Counted from the stretch's first letter, positions 33,544 through 43,971 are shown. The stretch: DNA of 64,000 nt from Thalassospira sp. MCCC 1A03138 (GCF_002115785.1 NZ_JFJY01000011.1:62001-126000), one strand, 5' to 3'. Numbers and translations are program-made. Notes: generated by a model from the sequence alone, not told the origin.

Positions 33544-34515
33544 TCATTCGCCCGGTTCGGAAACCTCAAAACGCAGAGGTTTGTGGCAATGTGGGCAGGA
33601 CAAAAGATCGTCTTCGTGATCGTGATGAATGTCGCGGATATCGGAAATGATTGACTGGGCTTGCTCATCACTGATGCCAAGTTCGTCTTGATGGGATCGC
33701 AACCTTCTTCGCACGGCCTCGGTCAGGCGTTTTCCCGAAAGCTGATGGGCGGCTTGTTGGCGATATGCATCTTCGCGGCGGCGCAGTTCACTGGAAAAGG
33801 CCGATGCCAGAATACCGGCGGGCACCGCGACTATGCCGATACCCGTCAGTGAAATCAGACTTGCGATGACTTTGCCCAATGCTGTGATCGGTACGACATC
33901 ACCGTAACCGACGGTGGCAAGTGTGATGACGCTCCAGTAAAGGGCACTGGGCAGGTTGCCAAATGCGTCAGGTTGGGCTTCGTGTTCGGCAAGATAAATG
34001 GCACCGGCGCTGAAAACCAGCATGCAGGCCAGCGCCGCGCTTGCGGCACCAAAGATGCCCATCTGCTGACGAAACACCATCAGCATCAGTTCAAGGCCGG
34101 TAGAATAGCGGGTGAATTTCAAAAGCCGAAGCAGGCGGACAATGCGGATGAACCGGAGATCAATCGACGTGAAAAACAGCAAGAAGACCGGAAGGATCGC
34201 AATCAGATCAACCATTGCCATCGGTCGCAGCATATAACGCAAACGCCCCCATTTTCCGGAAAATTCCGGGTTGTCGGGGGCCGACCATACGCGCAAGACA
34301 TATTCAACGGTGAAAATCGCCGTGCAGATCAGCTCAATGACCAGAAACAGTATAAAAAACTGTTCGGCCAATTCATGAACGGTGTCGAGAATGACGCAGA
34401 TAACATTGATCACGATCAGCGAAGCAAGGATCAGATGTATGGTCAATGACAGCCGCGATTGGCGATCAACCCCATGCAGCAAATTCTGAACCTTTGATCG
34501 AAGCGTTCTTTCCAT
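33544..34515 (-). CDS. Voltage-gated potassium channel (Kv-type, six helices)
   Basis: This 323-residue inner-membrane ion channel has helices S1-S4 in the first 150 residues. S4 carries regularly spaced arginines (RFIRIVRLLRLLKFTR). A pore loop with the potassium filter TLATVGYGDVVP follows, then S6 (GIGIVAVPAGILASAF). The cytoplasmic tail is helical, acidic and His-rich (DIHHDHEDD) and ends with a CPHC motif (SCPHCHKPLRF), half of a zinc-ribbon-like site that may assemble with another subunit. It sits between trpF and trpE(G) on the same strand, but is unlikely to be functionally linked to them. Confidence 0.9.
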   Translation of the reverse strand: MERTLRSKVQNLLHGVDRQSRLSLTIHLILASLIVINVICVILDTVHELAEQFFILFLVIELICTAIFTVEYVLRVWSAPDNPEFSGKWGRLRYMLRPMAMVDLIAILPVFLLFFTSIDLRFIRIVRLLRLLKFTRYSTGLELMLMVFRQQMGIFGAASAALACMLVFSAGAIYLAEHEAQPDAFGNLPSALYWSVITLATVGYGDVVPITALGKVIASLISLTGIGIVAVPAGILASAFSSELRRREDAYRQQAAHQLSGKRLTEAVRRRLRSHQDELGISDEQAQSIISDIRDIHHDHEDDLLSCPHCHKPLRFEVSEPGE

Positions 34516-34624
34516 TTGACCCCATATGCTACCGGGGCCAGAAAGACTGCCCGCAATCGTTCGATGATTGCCGGTATCGCTTCAGAAATGGTTAAAGAAG
34601 ATGCTGATCTGGAGCCGGAGGGCG

Positions 34625-35269
34625 TTAGTAACCCTTTGCCGCACGAATGAAATCGGCAATTTTGCGCGCGTCTTTCACGCCTTTGGTTTTTTCAACACCA
34701 GACGATACATCGACCCACGGGGCACCGGAAATACGGACGGCGTCGGTGACATTGTCAGGATCAAGTCCACCGGCCAGCATCCAGTTGCTTTTGAAGCTGC
34801 GCCCGGTAAGAAGATTCCAGTCAAAACTAACGGCATTGCCACCGGGCAAGTTGCTGTCTTTGGGCGGTTTGGCATCAAAAAGCAGGAAATCGGCGACGCC
34901 ATCGAAGTTTGCCGCAGCGGCATCAATGTCATCGGATGTACTGACCGAAACAGCCTTCATGACGCGCAGACCGAATTTTTCTTTTACTTGTGCGACCCGT
35001 TCCGGGCTTTCCTTGCCATGCATCTGGATCACGTCAAGGCGACCGGCCTTGATCGCGTTTTCAAGAGCTTCGTCACCGGCTTCAACGAATAGGCCAACCT
35101 TAAGGATACTGTCCGGTACGCGCTCGGTCAAAGTAGTGGCGCCGTTAAGCGATATGTGACGCGGGCTTGGTGGAAAAAAGACATAGCCCAAGGCATCAGC
35201 ACCGGCACTCATCGCGGCCATTGCAGCGTCTTCGCTATTGATTCCACAGATTTTGACCATGCAGCTCAT
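34625..35269 (-). CDS. trpF: Phosphoribosylanthranilate isomerase
   Basis: This 214-residue TIM-barrel enzyme of tryptophan synthesis begins VKICGINSEDAA (catalytic Cys) and continues GYVFFPPSPRHIS, VGLFVEA, VIQMHGKES, FLLFDAKPP (catalytic Asp), LAGGLDPDNV and DVSSGVEKTKGVKD, the complete family pattern. The ATG at 35269 (MSCMVKICG) has AGGA upstream; the frame is open to a TTG at 35293. In many alphaproteobacteria trpF is followed by trpB/trpA; here it is followed by a potassium channel gene. Confidence 0.95.
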   Translation of the reverse strand: MSCMVKICGINSEDAAMAAMSAGADALGYVFFPPSPRHISLNGATTLTERVPDSILKVGLFVEAGDEALENAIKAGRLDVIQMHGKESPERVAQVKEKFGLRVMKAVSVSTSDDIDAAAANFDGVADFLLFDAKPPKDSNLPGGNAVSFDWNLLTGRSFKSNWMLAGGLDPDNVTDAVRISGAPWVDVSSGVEKTKGVKDARKIADFIRAAKGY

Positions 35270-35413
35270 CGGGGTGTCCTGTCTTGTAGCCAATTCAAAC
35301 TTCCGTCCAAGTCATTTGGTCCTAGCAGAAAGTGATCCCGACCAACAGGATATTTGCGAATTTAGGTGGCTTTCCACTGGCGAGATGGCGGTTGCTGCGC
35401 TATTTTCCCGGCC

Positions 35414-36187
35414 ATGAGCAAGCACACAGGCCCAGCCGGGGGCGAAAACGGCGAAAAGACAACCCATTTCGGTTTTCGGGATGTTCCGGAAAGCCAGAAA
35501 GCATCCATGGTGCGTGAGGTTTTCGATACTGTCGCGTCCAAATATGACTTGATGAACGATCTGATGAGCGGCGGTGTACACCGTTTGTGGAAAGATACGT
35601 TCATTAACGAGCTGAAGCCGCGTCCGGGCATGAAACTGCTGGACGTTGCCGGTGGCACCGGGGACATTGCATTCCGGTTCCTGAAGAATGGCGGCGGCTC
35701 GGTCACCGTATGCGACATCAACTATGAAATGCTGCATGTCGGTCGCGATCGAGCGGTGGATCATGGGTTGCTGAAAAACATCAACTGGACTGTTGGCGAT
35801 GCGCAGAAACTGCCGCTGCCCGATCATTCGGTTGATGCCTATACGATTGCCTTTGGTATCCGAAACGTGACGCGGATTACCGAAGCCCTTTCCGAAGCCT
35901 ATCGTGTGCTCCGACCGGGCGGAAAATTCCAGTGTCTAGAGTTTTCCAAGGTGGTGGTGCCGGGGTTTGATAAACTTTACGACACATACTCCTTCAAGCT
36001 TTTGCCTGAAATCGGTCGCTTCATTGCCGGGAATCGCGAAGCATATCAGTATCTGGCCGAAAGCATCCGTCAGTTCCCCGATCAGGAAACTTTTGCATCC
36101 ATGATCCGCGATGCAGGGTTCGAACGGGTGAAATATCGCAATCTTTCCGGTGGTATTGCCGCCATTCATTCCGGCTGGCGGGTATAG
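35414..36187 (+). CDS. ubiE: Ubiquinone/menaquinone C-methyltransferase UbiE
   Basis: This 257-residue SAM-dependent methyltransferase acts on the benzoquinol ring in ubiquinone synthesis. Motif I is [15 protein letters not shown]. The family signatures [20 protein letters not shown] (UbiE/COQ5 signature 1) and the second signature near [17 protein letters not shown] are both present. The ATG at 35414 is chosen on family N-terminus; the frame runs to 35366. ubiB follows 11 bp later, forming a quinone unit. Confidence 0.95.
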   Translation: MSKHTGPAGGENGEKTTHFGFRDVPESQKASMVREVFDTVASKYDLMNDLMSGGVHRLWKDTFINELKPRPGMKLLDVAGGTGDIAFRFLKNGGGSVTVCDINYEMLHVGRDRAVDHGLLKNINWTVGDAQKLPLPDHSVDAYTIAFGIRNVTRITEALSEAYRVLRPGGKFQCLEFSKVVVPGFDKLYDTYSFKLLPEIGRFIAGNREAYQYLAESIRQFPDQETFASMIRDAGFERVKYRNLSGGIAAIHSGWRV

Positions 36188-36198
36188 GTGGCGACTGA

Positions 36199-37758
36199 AT
36201 GATACGGTTCGTTCGCAACAGCTTTCGACTGCTTGGAATGGCTAGGACTTTGGCGCGTCATGATGCGCTGTTTCCACTTGCCCTTGTGCCGGGTGGAAAG
36301 GTTCTGGCGTTTTTTGCCCGACTGACAGCACCATTTTCACGTCGATCCGATTTGCGGCCGGGGCGCCGGTTGGCCCGTGCGCTTGAAGAATTGGGCCCCG
36401 CATTCATCAAGCTTGGCCAGACACTGGCCACGCGTGCCGATCTGATCGGGGATGATGTTGCGGCTGATTTATCAAGCCTGCAGGATAGATTGCCGCCATT
36501 TTCGGCCAAGATTGCCAAGCGGATCATTACCGAACAGCTTGACGGGCCGTTTGAAACCCTGTTTTCCGAGTTTGATGATACACCTGTTGCGGCGGCATCC
36601 ATCGCCCAGGTGCATTTTGCCACCACGTCCGATGGGCGAGAAGTTGCCGTCAAGGTGCTGCGCCCGGATATCAAGACGCGCTTTGCCCGTGACCTTGATC
36701 TGTTTTACTGGGTGGCGGAGATTGCCGAACTGACGCAACCGCGCTTGCGTCGTCTCAAACCGGTTGAAACCATCAAGACGCTGGAAGACAGCGTGCATCT
36801 TGAAATGGATTTGCGGTTTGAAGCATCGGCAGCATCCGAGTTCCGCGACAATTTCGAGGCTGATCCGACCTATTATGTGCCGCAGATCGATTGGGAACGG
36901 ACGGCAGAACATGTGATCACCATGGAACGGGTCAAAGGTGTTCGCATCGACAATGTCGAAGCCCTGGATCGCATGGGTGTTGATCGCTCCGCCCTTCTGG
37001 CGAAGGCGGCGGGGGCATTTTTCCAACAGGTTTTCCGTGACGGTTTCTTCCACGCCGATATGCATCCGGGCAACCTGTTTGTCGACGAAACCGGTAAGGT
37101 CAGCATCGTCGATTTCGGGATCATGGGGCGTGTTGACCGTCAGACGCGCCTGTACCTCGCAGAAATGCTTCTTGGTTTTCTGACGCGTGATTATCGCCGT
37201 GTCGCCGAGGTACATTTCGAAGCGGGATATGTCCCACGTAACCAGTCGCTTGAAAATTTCCAGCAGGCGTGCCGCTCCATCGGCGAGCCGATTCTGGGCA
37301 AGGAACTGGCCGATATTTCGGTCGGGCGCCTGTTGGGGCAGCTTTTCCAGATTACCGAAACCTTCGGGATGGAAACCCAGCCGCAGCTTCTGATGCTTCA
37401 GAAAACCATGATCGTTGCCGAGGGGCTTTCGCGTATTTTAAGTCCGAACGAGAATATGTGGGAATTGTCGCGTCCGCTGATCGAAGAATGGATGCGCGAA
37501 AACCTTGGCCCGGAAGCAAAGCTTGCCGAAGCCACCCGACAGGCAGGGACGATGTTGCGCCGGTTGCCTCGCGTTCTTGAGGCTGCCGAACAGGCATCGG
37601 CCGTCTTTACCGATCAGGGGTTACGCCTGCATCCTGATACGGTTGCCGCGATGCGTGGCCGGTCAAACGGGCAGCGCAGTTCCGGTGGAGTTTCCAAGCA
37701 ATCCATCCTGCTTTGGGTCGCGATTGCAGCACTTGCAGTCGCCCTGTTCGTCAAATAG
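36199..37758 (+). CDS. ubiB: Ubiquinone biosynthesis kinase-like protein UbiB
   Basis: This 519-residue ABC1/ADCK-type atypical kinase is needed for coenzyme Q synthesis. It shows the family KxGQ motif (FIKLGQTLATRADLIG), the A-rich loop AAASIAQVHFAT in place of the glycine loop, the lysine in VAVKVLRP, and the catalytic DGFFHADMHPGNLFV plus IVDFGIMG. A C-terminal transmembrane helix anchors it to the membrane. Its start is 11 bp after ubiE and it is 9 bp before a GNAT gene. Confidence 0.95.
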   Translation: MIRFVRNSFRLLGMARTLARHDALFPLALVPGGKVLAFFARLTAPFSRRSDLRPGRRLARALEELGPAFIKLGQTLATRADLIGDDVAADLSSLQDRLPPFSAKIAKRIITEQLDGPFETLFSEFDDTPVAAASIAQVHFATTSDGREVAVKVLRPDIKTRFARDLDLFYWVAEIAELTQPRLRRLKPVETIKTLEDSVHLEMDLRFEASAASEFRDNFEADPTYYVPQIDWERTAEHVITMERVKGVRIDNVEALDRMGVDRSALLAKAAGAFFQQVFRDGFFHADMHPGNLFVDETGKVSIVDFGIMGRVDRQTRLYLAEMLLGFLTRDYRRVAEVHFEAGYVPRNQSLENFQQACRSIGEPILGKELADISVGRLLGQLFQITETFGMETQPQLLMLQKTMIVAEGLSRILSPNENMWELSRPLIEEWMRENLGPEAKLAEATRQAGTMLRRLPRVLEAAEQASAVFTDQGLRLHPDTVAAMRGRSNGQRSSGGVSKQSILLWVAIAALAVALFVK

Positions 37759-37767
37759 AGGACGGCA

Positions 37768-38196
37768 ATGAGCGAAATTGAAATCAGTTGTGATCGCGGT
37801 CGGCTGGACCTTGGATATTGCTATGATTTCATTGCCAATTCTTATTGGTCGCGGGGCAGGTCGCGCGGCGAGTTTGACCGTTCGGTTGAAATGTCGGTGC
37901 CGGTTGGCGCCTATTGTGATGGACGGCAGGTTGGCTTTGCCCGCGTCGTGACCGACTTCATCGCCATTGCCTATATCGCCGATGTGTTTGTTGACCCCGA
38001 TTACCGTCGTCGCGGAATTGCATCCATGATGCTTGATGCCCTGCATGGTCATCCCGATATTGCGCGGGTCAAACGTTGGATGCTGGCGACGCATGACATG
38101 CAGCCGGTTTATCGCCAGCATGGATATGAGGACCTGAATGAAACGATCATGATGCGGCTCGATGCCGAATCCGATGATCGGGAACCTTTGCTCTAG
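37768..38196 (+). CDS. GNAT family N-acetyltransferase
   Basis: This 142-residue acetyltransferase has the acetyl-CoA loop in VDPDYRRRGIASMMLDAL and a C-terminal strand AMTHDMQPVYRQHGYE-like region (ATHDMQPVYRQHGYED). An N-terminal DRGRLDLGYCYDFIANSYWSRG segment is shared by a widespread subgroup of small GNATs. The substrate is unknown. It is the last gene of the ubiE-ubiB run and ends before a bidirectional terminator. Confidence 0.85.
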   Translation: MSEIEISCDRGRLDLGYCYDFIANSYWSRGRSRGEFDRSVEMSVPVGAYCDGRQVGFARVVTDFIAIAYIADVFVDPDYRRRGIASMMLDALHGHPDIARVKRWMLATHDMQPVYRQHGYEDLNETIMMRLDAESDDREPLL

Positions 38197-38221
38197 TCGC
38201 GATTAAACCCGACATTTTAAA

Positions 38222-38257
38222 AAAAACGCTGCCACGGTCAGACCGGGCGGCGTTTTT
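38222..38257. terminator. Bidirectional terminator between the GNAT and chemoreceptor genes
   Basis: AAAAACGCTGCC pairs over 12 bp (one G-T) with GGGCGGCGTTTTT. A and T runs on both sides let it serve the two convergent genes. Confidence 0.75.
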
Positions 38258-38276
38258 GTTTCCGGCAATCTCGCAA

Positions 38277-39935
38277 TCAGCTGGTGCGGACTTCATCAAG
38301 GAAGTTGCCGACCTCGCTGCGCAGCGTTCCTGATTGCGCGCCAAGTTTTTCGGAGGCATCAAGTACCTGGCGGGCGGCATCGCCGGTCTGGCGGGCCGCA
38401 GACTGCATTTCATGGATATGGCTTGTGACTTCCTGCGTGCTCTGGACCGCCTGCTGGACGGAGTGTGAGATTTCGGACGTCGCCTGTCCCTGTTCCTGAA
38501 CTGCAGCGGCAACCTCGGATGCGATTTCGTTCAGATTGGCGATGATGCTGGTGATGCCATCAATTGCACCGACAGCTTCCTGGGTCGATCCCTGAATGCC
38601 GGAAATCTGGGCTGAAATATCCTCGGTCGCGCGTGCTGTCTGATTGGCAAGGTTCTTTACCTCGTTGGCCACCACGGCAAAGCCTTTGCCCGCGTCACCG
38701 GCACGTGCGGCTTCGATCGTGGCGTTCAGGGCCAGAAGGTTGGTCTGTTCGGCAATGGCCTGAATGATCTGGACCACTTCGCCGACTTTCTGTGCTGAAA
38801 CATCAAGCCCCTGAACCATTTCATTGACGCGATTGGCTTCGGTGCTGGCGTTGGCGGTAATGTTTGACGTGTCATTTACACGCGCACTAATATCGCGGAT
38901 TGAAACTGATAGCTGTTCGGCAGCACTGGCGACCGTTTCGACGCTATGATTGGCCTGCTCAACCGCGGCAACCACTGCCTGCGAACCGGATTCGTTCTGA
39001 TGAACGGCCGCAACCATTGTCTGGGCGACTTGCTGCATTTCGCTTGATGCGCCCGATACACCGTCGACAACACCCATGACGGTCTGTTCGAAACGCCCGG
39101 CAAGGCCGTTCATTGCCTCTCGCCGTTTTATTTCTGCGCGCTCGCGTTCCTGTTCGCGTTCGCGATCAAGTTGGGCAACTCGGTTGGCATTTTCCTTGAA
39201 GACTTCGACCGAGGCCGCCATCTGGCCAATTTCATCGGTGCGATGAACGCCAGGGATGTGAATGTCGCGATTGCCATCAGCAAGGGCCGCCATGGCACCA
39301 TTGATTTTAACAAGCGGGGTAATGATCTGATTGCGCAGGACAAACCAGGTGCTGCCCAGAAGGACGGCAAGGATTGCCGCCGCAAGAGCCAACTGGATGA
39401 TGACGGCCTGTTTTACCTCGGCATTTACGCGCTCCAGGCTCCATGCGGTCAGCAGCATGCCGCGATACTGATCTTCGTCCCGGCGTTTGGAATATTTGGT
39501 AATCGGCGCAGCAACAATGACCGCATCGTCAGCGATGAAGCTGACAACTTCCTTGTTTTCAAGCCGCTCCAGATAAGGTTCGGCAAGTGCAGCCAGATCG
39601 TGTTCGGGAAGGTTTTCGGATTGATAGGTCGCAATGGGTTCGCCGTCCGGATTGGCTGCCACCAGCGATGCCAACTGTGATCCTTCCTTGTCGGTGATCT
39701 TGCGGAATTCTTTTTCGACCGAGTTGCCGTCCATGGCAATAAAGCCCGGTTGCACGGCTGTTGACAGCATTTCGGTTTTTTCGACCGACTCATTATACAT
39801 GATTTCGATCATCGCATCGCGTTGCGAAACCGTCTGGATCGTCATCATTGCGCCAAAGCCGACAATCAGCAAGGCAACCACAACCAGAATGACTTTGCGT
39901 CCGACAGAGCCGCCGGATCGTTTGGTTTCGGCCAT
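38277..39935 (-). CDS. Methyl-accepting chemotaxis protein
   Basis: This 552-residue inner-membrane chemoreceptor has TM1 at about 13-32, a periplasmic sensor of about 140 residues, TM2 near 180-200 and a HAMP domain ([21 protein letters not shown]). A long coiled-coil signalling domain follows, whose hairpin tip reads [22 protein letters not shown] then [11 protein letters not shown]. It clusters at the pole with CheA/CheW to steer flagella. The sensor type is not recognised, so the ligand is unknown. No che genes are in the window, so this is a scattered receptor. Confidence 0.94.
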   Translation of the reverse strand: MAETKRSGGSVGRKVILVVVALLIVGFGAMMTIQTVSQRDAMIEIMYNESVEKTEMLSTAVQPGFIAMDGNSVEKEFRKITDKEGSQLASLVAANPDGEPIATYQSENLPEHDLAALAEPYLERLENKEVVSFIADDAVIVAAPITKYSKRRDEDQYRGMLLTAWSLERVNAEVKQAVIIQLALAAAILAVLLGSTWFVLRNQIITPLVKINGAMAALADGNRDIHIPGVHRTDEIGQMAASVEVFKENANRVAQLDREREQERERAEIKRREAMNGLAGRFEQTVMGVVDGVSGASSEMQQVAQTMVAAVHQNESGSQAVVAAVEQANHSVETVASAAEQLSVSIRDISARVNDTSNITANASTEANRVNEMVQGLDVSAQKVGEVVQIIQAIAEQTNLLALNATIEAARAGDAGKGFAVVANEVKNLANQTARATEDISAQISGIQGSTQEAVGAIDGITSIIANLNEIASEVAAAVQEQGQATSEISHSVQQAVQSTQEVTSHIHEMQSAARQTGDAARQVLDASEKLGAQSGTLRSEVGNFLDEVRTS

Positions 39936-40434
39936 TTAAGGTCTCCCGTCCTTTGAAGCCTGATGATATTTGTTCCCTCGTTACCTGATCGATGACCCGC
40001 GATCATTTCAAAGCGTCGCAGCTTGCTCGAACAGGTTGGTGCCGTCTTTTTGGCATTCCGAATTACGGCTCCGGAAAATTGCCAAACCGACGGTCATTTA
40101 TTGTTTTGGTTCCCTGTGTAACACCACAGGGACTGGGTAGTATTTTAACGCCTTTCTTCAGTCCTTCATAAAAAGCTACTTCAAAGCGCGACATAACCGA
40201 AATAATTAAAATCGACTTGTTTGAAATTGTCCGAAACTCACTAAATGCGATAAAATCATCCGGTATTGTTCTTGTTTTTAGAAAATAATGCTATTCGCAT
40301 GTTCGCTGATTTTTGCGGCGCGAATCGTCTGGCGATGACAACCGGCCAACGGGCGAGTACATATGGGAATGGTCGTCTGCCTTTTTGACATTGTATGATC
40401 CGGCGATTGCAGTTTAACGGGACGGGGAACCCGA
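39936..40434. other. Divergent intergenic region, AT-rich, with one hairpin
   Basis: This region between the chemoreceptor and TPR genes has no open frame I can support. TCCCTGTG/CACAGGGA (40111-40132, 6-nt loop) is a perfect 8-bp hairpin without a T run. The AT-rich part around 40180-40260 probably holds promoters. No RNA gene or repeat was recognised. Confidence 0.4.
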
Positions 40435-42018
40435 ATGGCGAAGTCCAGAACCATGAACAAGCCGCGTGCGGCCAAAAAAACCAAAAAAGCGATAGCCAGT
40501 GGTTCTGCAAAAAATCTTGCGCAACAAGCTTCGACGGATAGTGTGCCGGGCTTTGTTGTTCCCAAGCCTGAAACTCCAGAATTGCCACAGACAAAAAACG
40601 ACGCGGTCAAAAAAGTGGCTAATCAATCCCCCGGTGCACCCGTAATCGCCGGACGCTCGGGCAAATCGGAAATGTTCACCCGTGCACTTGATGCCCATCA
40701 GTCTGGGAGAATTGAAGAAGCAATTTCGCTTTATGGTACGGTTCTCAGGCAAAACGCTGATCAGCCCGATGTCTGGAATAACCTTGGTGTCGCGCTTAGG
40801 CGCAGTAAACGGCTTGATGCCGCACTTGTCGCCTATCGCAGGGCGGCGGAGCTCCGTCCCGGCAATGCGGGGCTTTGGTCAAATATGGGTAACTGCCTGC
40901 GTGAAATGATGCGGTTCGATGAGGCCGCGGCGGCTCATGACAAGGCGCTGGAACTTGATGCATCGATCAAGTCGCATCCGTTCAATGCTGGCTTGGTTTA
41001 TCGCGATACCAATCGGTTCGAGCAGGCTATCAAACATTTTGATGAGGCTTTGGCCATTGATCCCGATTATGTCGATGCAAACTGGGACAAGGCACTGGCA
41101 CTTTTGGCAACAGGCCAGTACGAAGCGGGTTGGGCCGGATATGAAACGCGCCGCAAGCTTGCCGATAATCCGATCCGCCCGCTTGAATCTGTTCCGGAAT
41201 GGGATGGAAAAGCCGATTTACGCGGCAAAAGACTGCTGCTGCGTGCTGAGCAGGGCTTTGGCGATATGATCCAGTTTGCTCGTTTTGTCCCATTGGTAGG
41301 GAAGAGGGCCGCGCATATCATTCTTGAATGCAGATCGGAATTGATCCCGGTGATGCGCACGATTGCCGGTGTCGGAACGATTGTTGAAAAGGGGGCGAAA
41401 TTGCCCCCCTTTGATCTGCATGTCCCACTCCTTAGCCTGCCGCATGTCATGAAAATCAGCGAAGCGGAACTGCATCGGGTCTCTGCCGAACCCTATCTGA
41501 GCGCGCCGAAAGGCAAGCAGGCACGATTAAGCCCGCCATCGGGTACAGTGCTTAAGGTTGGGCTGATATGGGCAGGCAAGCTTAATCCGCGTGACCGATC
41601 CTGCCCCCTTGAACTGCTGATGCCGCTTATGGCGCAGAAAGGGGCAAGTTTTTACAGTTTTCAGGTCGATGAGCGGCGGGGCGACATAGCCAGACTTGGC
41701 GCCAATGCCCTGATTACCGACATGGGTGAACATATTCATGATTTCGGTGACAGTGCAGCCTTGATGAAGGCGATGGATCTGGTCATTACAATCGATAGTG
41801 CGCCTGCCCATCTTGCCGGGGCACTTGGTGTGCCGGTCTGGATGTTACAGCTTTATACGACAGATTGGCGGTGGATGGTCGGGCGGACCGACAGTCCATG
41901 GTATCCGACAATGCGTATTTATCGGCAGGAAGCACCGGGGGATTGGGCTGTCCCGATTGCAAAGCTGGGCGCTGATTTTGCCAATCTTCTTAAGGCGCGG
42001 CTGGGAGCGGTGGTATAG
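40435..42018 (+). CDS. TPR protein with glycosyltransferase-like C-terminus
   Basis: This is a 527-residue protein. Residues 1-65 are Lys/Ala-rich and probably disordered. About 75-240 form tandem tetratricopeptide repeats (WNNLGVALRRSKRLDAALVAYRRAAELRPGN in segments, then similar units). From about 250 to the end lies a GT9/GT41-like nucleotide-sugar-binding fold, with AEQGFGDMIQFARFVP, KVGLIWAGKLNPRDR, and TIDSAPAHLAGALGVPVW with the D-S/T-x-x-x-H motif. Related proteins often occur with flagellar or surface glycosylation genes. The role here is unproven. Confidence 0.8.
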   Translation: MAKSRTMNKPRAAKKTKKAIASGSAKNLAQQASTDSVPGFVVPKPETPELPQTKNDAVKKVANQSPGAPVIAGRSGKSEMFTRALDAHQSGRIEEAISLYGTVLRQNADQPDVWNNLGVALRRSKRLDAALVAYRRAAELRPGNAGLWSNMGNCLREMMRFDEAAAAHDKALELDASIKSHPFNAGLVYRDTNRFEQAIKHFDEALAIDPDYVDANWDKALALLATGQYEAGWAGYETRRKLADNPIRPLESVPEWDGKADLRGKRLLLRAEQGFGDMIQFARFVPLVGKRAAHIILECRSELIPVMRTIAGVGTIVEKGAKLPPFDLHVPLLSLPHVMKISEAELHRVSAEPYLSAPKGKQARLSPPSGTVLKVGLIWAGKLNPRDRSCPLELLMPLMAQKGASFYSFQVDERRGDIARLGANALITDMGEHIHDFGDSAALMKAMDLVITIDSAPAHLAGALGVPVWMLQLYTTDWRWMVGRTDSPWYPTMRIYRQEAPGDWAVPIAKLGADFANLLKARLGAVV

Positions 42019-42228
42019 TTAAGACAATTGGCGGCTAAATTTTGGCCAACACCCGGTGAAAGTCTGATCAATTCTTTAAACAGGAAGAGTCCCGGCCCTT
42101 GTCTTTAGCGATGACTCAGCGTAGGAAAGCGCCTTAAATTTACGAAGAATATCGACCGCTGTCCGGTCTTTCCCATGATTGGGGCTGATAGTCAGCAGGC
42201 GATCCGTTTTTTGCGCAGGAGAAAGCTT

Positions 42229-42708
42229 GTGAGCGAAGCTGCTTATAACAAAGGTTTCCCGGTTTCCTGGGAACAGATGCATCGCGACGCACGTGCATTG
42301 GCGTGGCGTCTGCTGGAAAAAGGTCCGTATAAGGGCATTATCGCGATTACCCGTGGGGGGCTGGTTCCGGCTGCTATTATTGCACGTGAACTTGATATCC
42401 GTCTGATTGATACGGTTTGCATTCGCAGTTACTCTGACAAGACGCGCGGCGATCTTGAATGGCTTAAAGGGATCGAAGGTGATGGCACGGACATGCTGAT
42501 CATTGATGATCTGGTCGATACCGGCAAAACCGCGAAGGCCGTACGTGAAAAGCTGCCAAAGGCACATTTCGCGACAGTCTATGCCAAGCCGCTTGGTCGC
42601 GAGATTGTCGACAGCTTTGTGACCGAGGTTTCCCAGGATACCTGGATTTATTTCCCCTGGGATATGGAACTCTCGGTTAACGCGCCGATATCCGAGCGCG
42701 TTCGCTAA
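42229..42708 (+). CDS. gpt: Xanthine-guanine phosphoribosyltransferase
   Basis: This 159-residue purine salvage enzyme uses PRPP to convert xanthine or guanine to XMP/GMP. It shows [31 protein letters not shown] and the PRPP loop [17 protein letters not shown], followed by [12 protein letters not shown] and [11 protein letters not shown], matching enteric Gpt almost end to end. The start is GTG at 42229 with AGGAGAAA just upstream. An ATG at 42175 would add 18 residues with no counterpart in the family. Confidence 0.94.
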   Translation: MSEAAYNKGFPVSWEQMHRDARALAWRLLEKGPYKGIIAITRGGLVPAAIIARELDIRLIDTVCIRSYSDKTRGDLEWLKGIEGDGTDMLIIDDLVDTGKTAKAVREKLPKAHFATVYAKPLGREIVDSFVTEVSQDTWIYFPWDMELSVNAPISERVR

Positions 42709-42769
42709 TCGGTCTTGAAGATCTGATCGTATCTTTCTCAAGGCCTGTTGGACCGAAAAGGAGGACACG

Positions 42770-43933
42770 ATGCAAAATCAAAATTGCCCGGCTCGCTATC
42801 GTCAACCGTCATTAACGGTCCGATGGGCCGGGCATTTCTGTTTTTGGCTTGGGTTCTGCGCCCTTGCGATTACGGGCATATCGGCCCCTGTCATCGCACA
42901 AGAGCTACCTGCGCAAACGCAAAAAGCCATGTCTCTTTTGCGGCCTGAAAGCGGTTATCGGCTTGAATTGTTTGCCCCGGTAAATAATGCGCGTTCTATC
43001 GCGGTTGCCCCGGAACTGAAGGGTATTTTCGTCGGAACGCGTGGTCCCAATCTTTATTTCGTGCGTGATGCAGATGGGGATGGCAAGGGCGAGGAGGTCA
43101 ATCTGATTGCTGATGACTTCAAGATGGCCAATGGCATTGCCTATAAGCCCGGTACCTTGTTTGTAGCCGATCAGCACCGGGTTGTGTCCTACGACCTTTC
43201 AAATTTTGATGGAAGTGCTTTGGGGCGCCCGCGCATCCTGTTTACCAACCTGCCTGACAAGCGCCATCATGGTTGGCGTTACGTCGCACTTTCGCCGGAT
43301 CAAAGCCATCTGTTCATTGCTGTTGGTGCGCCGTGCAATATCTGCAGGGTCAGCGGACTTGAAGGGACGATCATTTCCATGCCGATCAGTGGCGGGGCAC
43401 CGAAAATCTATGCCAGCGGCATCCGTAATTCGGTCGGGCTGACCTTTCATCCCGACACCGGTGATTTGTGGTTTACCGATAATGGCGGAGATAACCTTGG
43501 CGATGATGTTCCGCGCGAAGAGTTAAACCATGCACCCACCGAGGGGCTGTTTTACGGTTATCCGTGGTATGCAGGAAACGATACGCGATCCCCGCAGTTT
43601 TCCAATGAAACGCCCCCGGCTGAAGTCACCTTTCCGGCCTTTACCTTTAACGCGCACAATGCCGCGTTGGGGCTGACCTTTGATGATGGTGATGCGCTTG
43701 TGGCGTTACACGGATCATGGAACCGGACGATCCCGGATGGTTACAAGGTTGTCCGGGTAGAGTTTCGCAATGGTGAACCTGTGGCAACCAATCCTTTCCT
43801 GGATGGTTTCCTGCGTAGCAACGGGGAAGTTGTTGGTCGTCCGGTGGACGTAAAGCATTATATTGATGGATCGATACTGGTGTCGGATGACCATGCCAGT
43901 GCGGTCTGGCGACTGGTTCCGGCGGACGGTTAG
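42770..43933 (+). CDS. Periplasmic PQQ-dependent sugar (sorbosone-type) dehydrogenase
   Basis: This 387-residue exported beta-propeller protein has a signal peptide ending near residue 44 (PVIAQ before ELPAQT). Propeller blades follow, with RSIAVAPELKGIFVGTRGPNLYFV, ANGIAYKPGTLFVADQHRVV, RNSVGLTFHPDTGDLWFTDNGGD in segments and ALHGSWNRTIPDGYKVVRVEF. This is the pattern of soluble glucose or sorbosone dehydrogenase-like proteins that use PQQ. PQQ synthesis genes are not in view. AGGAGGA-like bases precede the ATG. Confidence 0.85.
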   Translation: MQNQNCPARYRQPSLTVRWAGHFCFWLGFCALAITGISAPVIAQELPAQTQKAMSLLRPESGYRLELFAPVNNARSIAVAPELKGIFVGTRGPNLYFVRDADGDGKGEEVNLIADDFKMANGIAYKPGTLFVADQHRVVSYDLSNFDGSALGRPRILFTNLPDKRHHGWRYVALSPDQSHLFIAVGAPCNICRVSGLEGTIISMPISGGAPKIYASGIRNSVGLTFHPDTGDLWFTDNGGDNLGDDVPREELNHAPTEGLFYGYPWYAGNDTRSPQFSNETPPAEVTFPAFTFNAHNAALGLTFDDGDALVALHGSWNRTIPDGYKVVRVEFRNGEPVATNPFLDGFLRSNGEVVGRPVDVKHYIDGSILVSDDHASAVWRLVPADG

Positions 43934-43971
43934 GTCATCCAAAATAAATGAACCCGGTATCGGGGACGGGC

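Noticed and set aside
33405-33680. 91-codon minus-strand frame across the trp leader
   Set aside because: It is in a different frame from trpL, covers promoter and attenuator, and overlaps the end of the channel gene.
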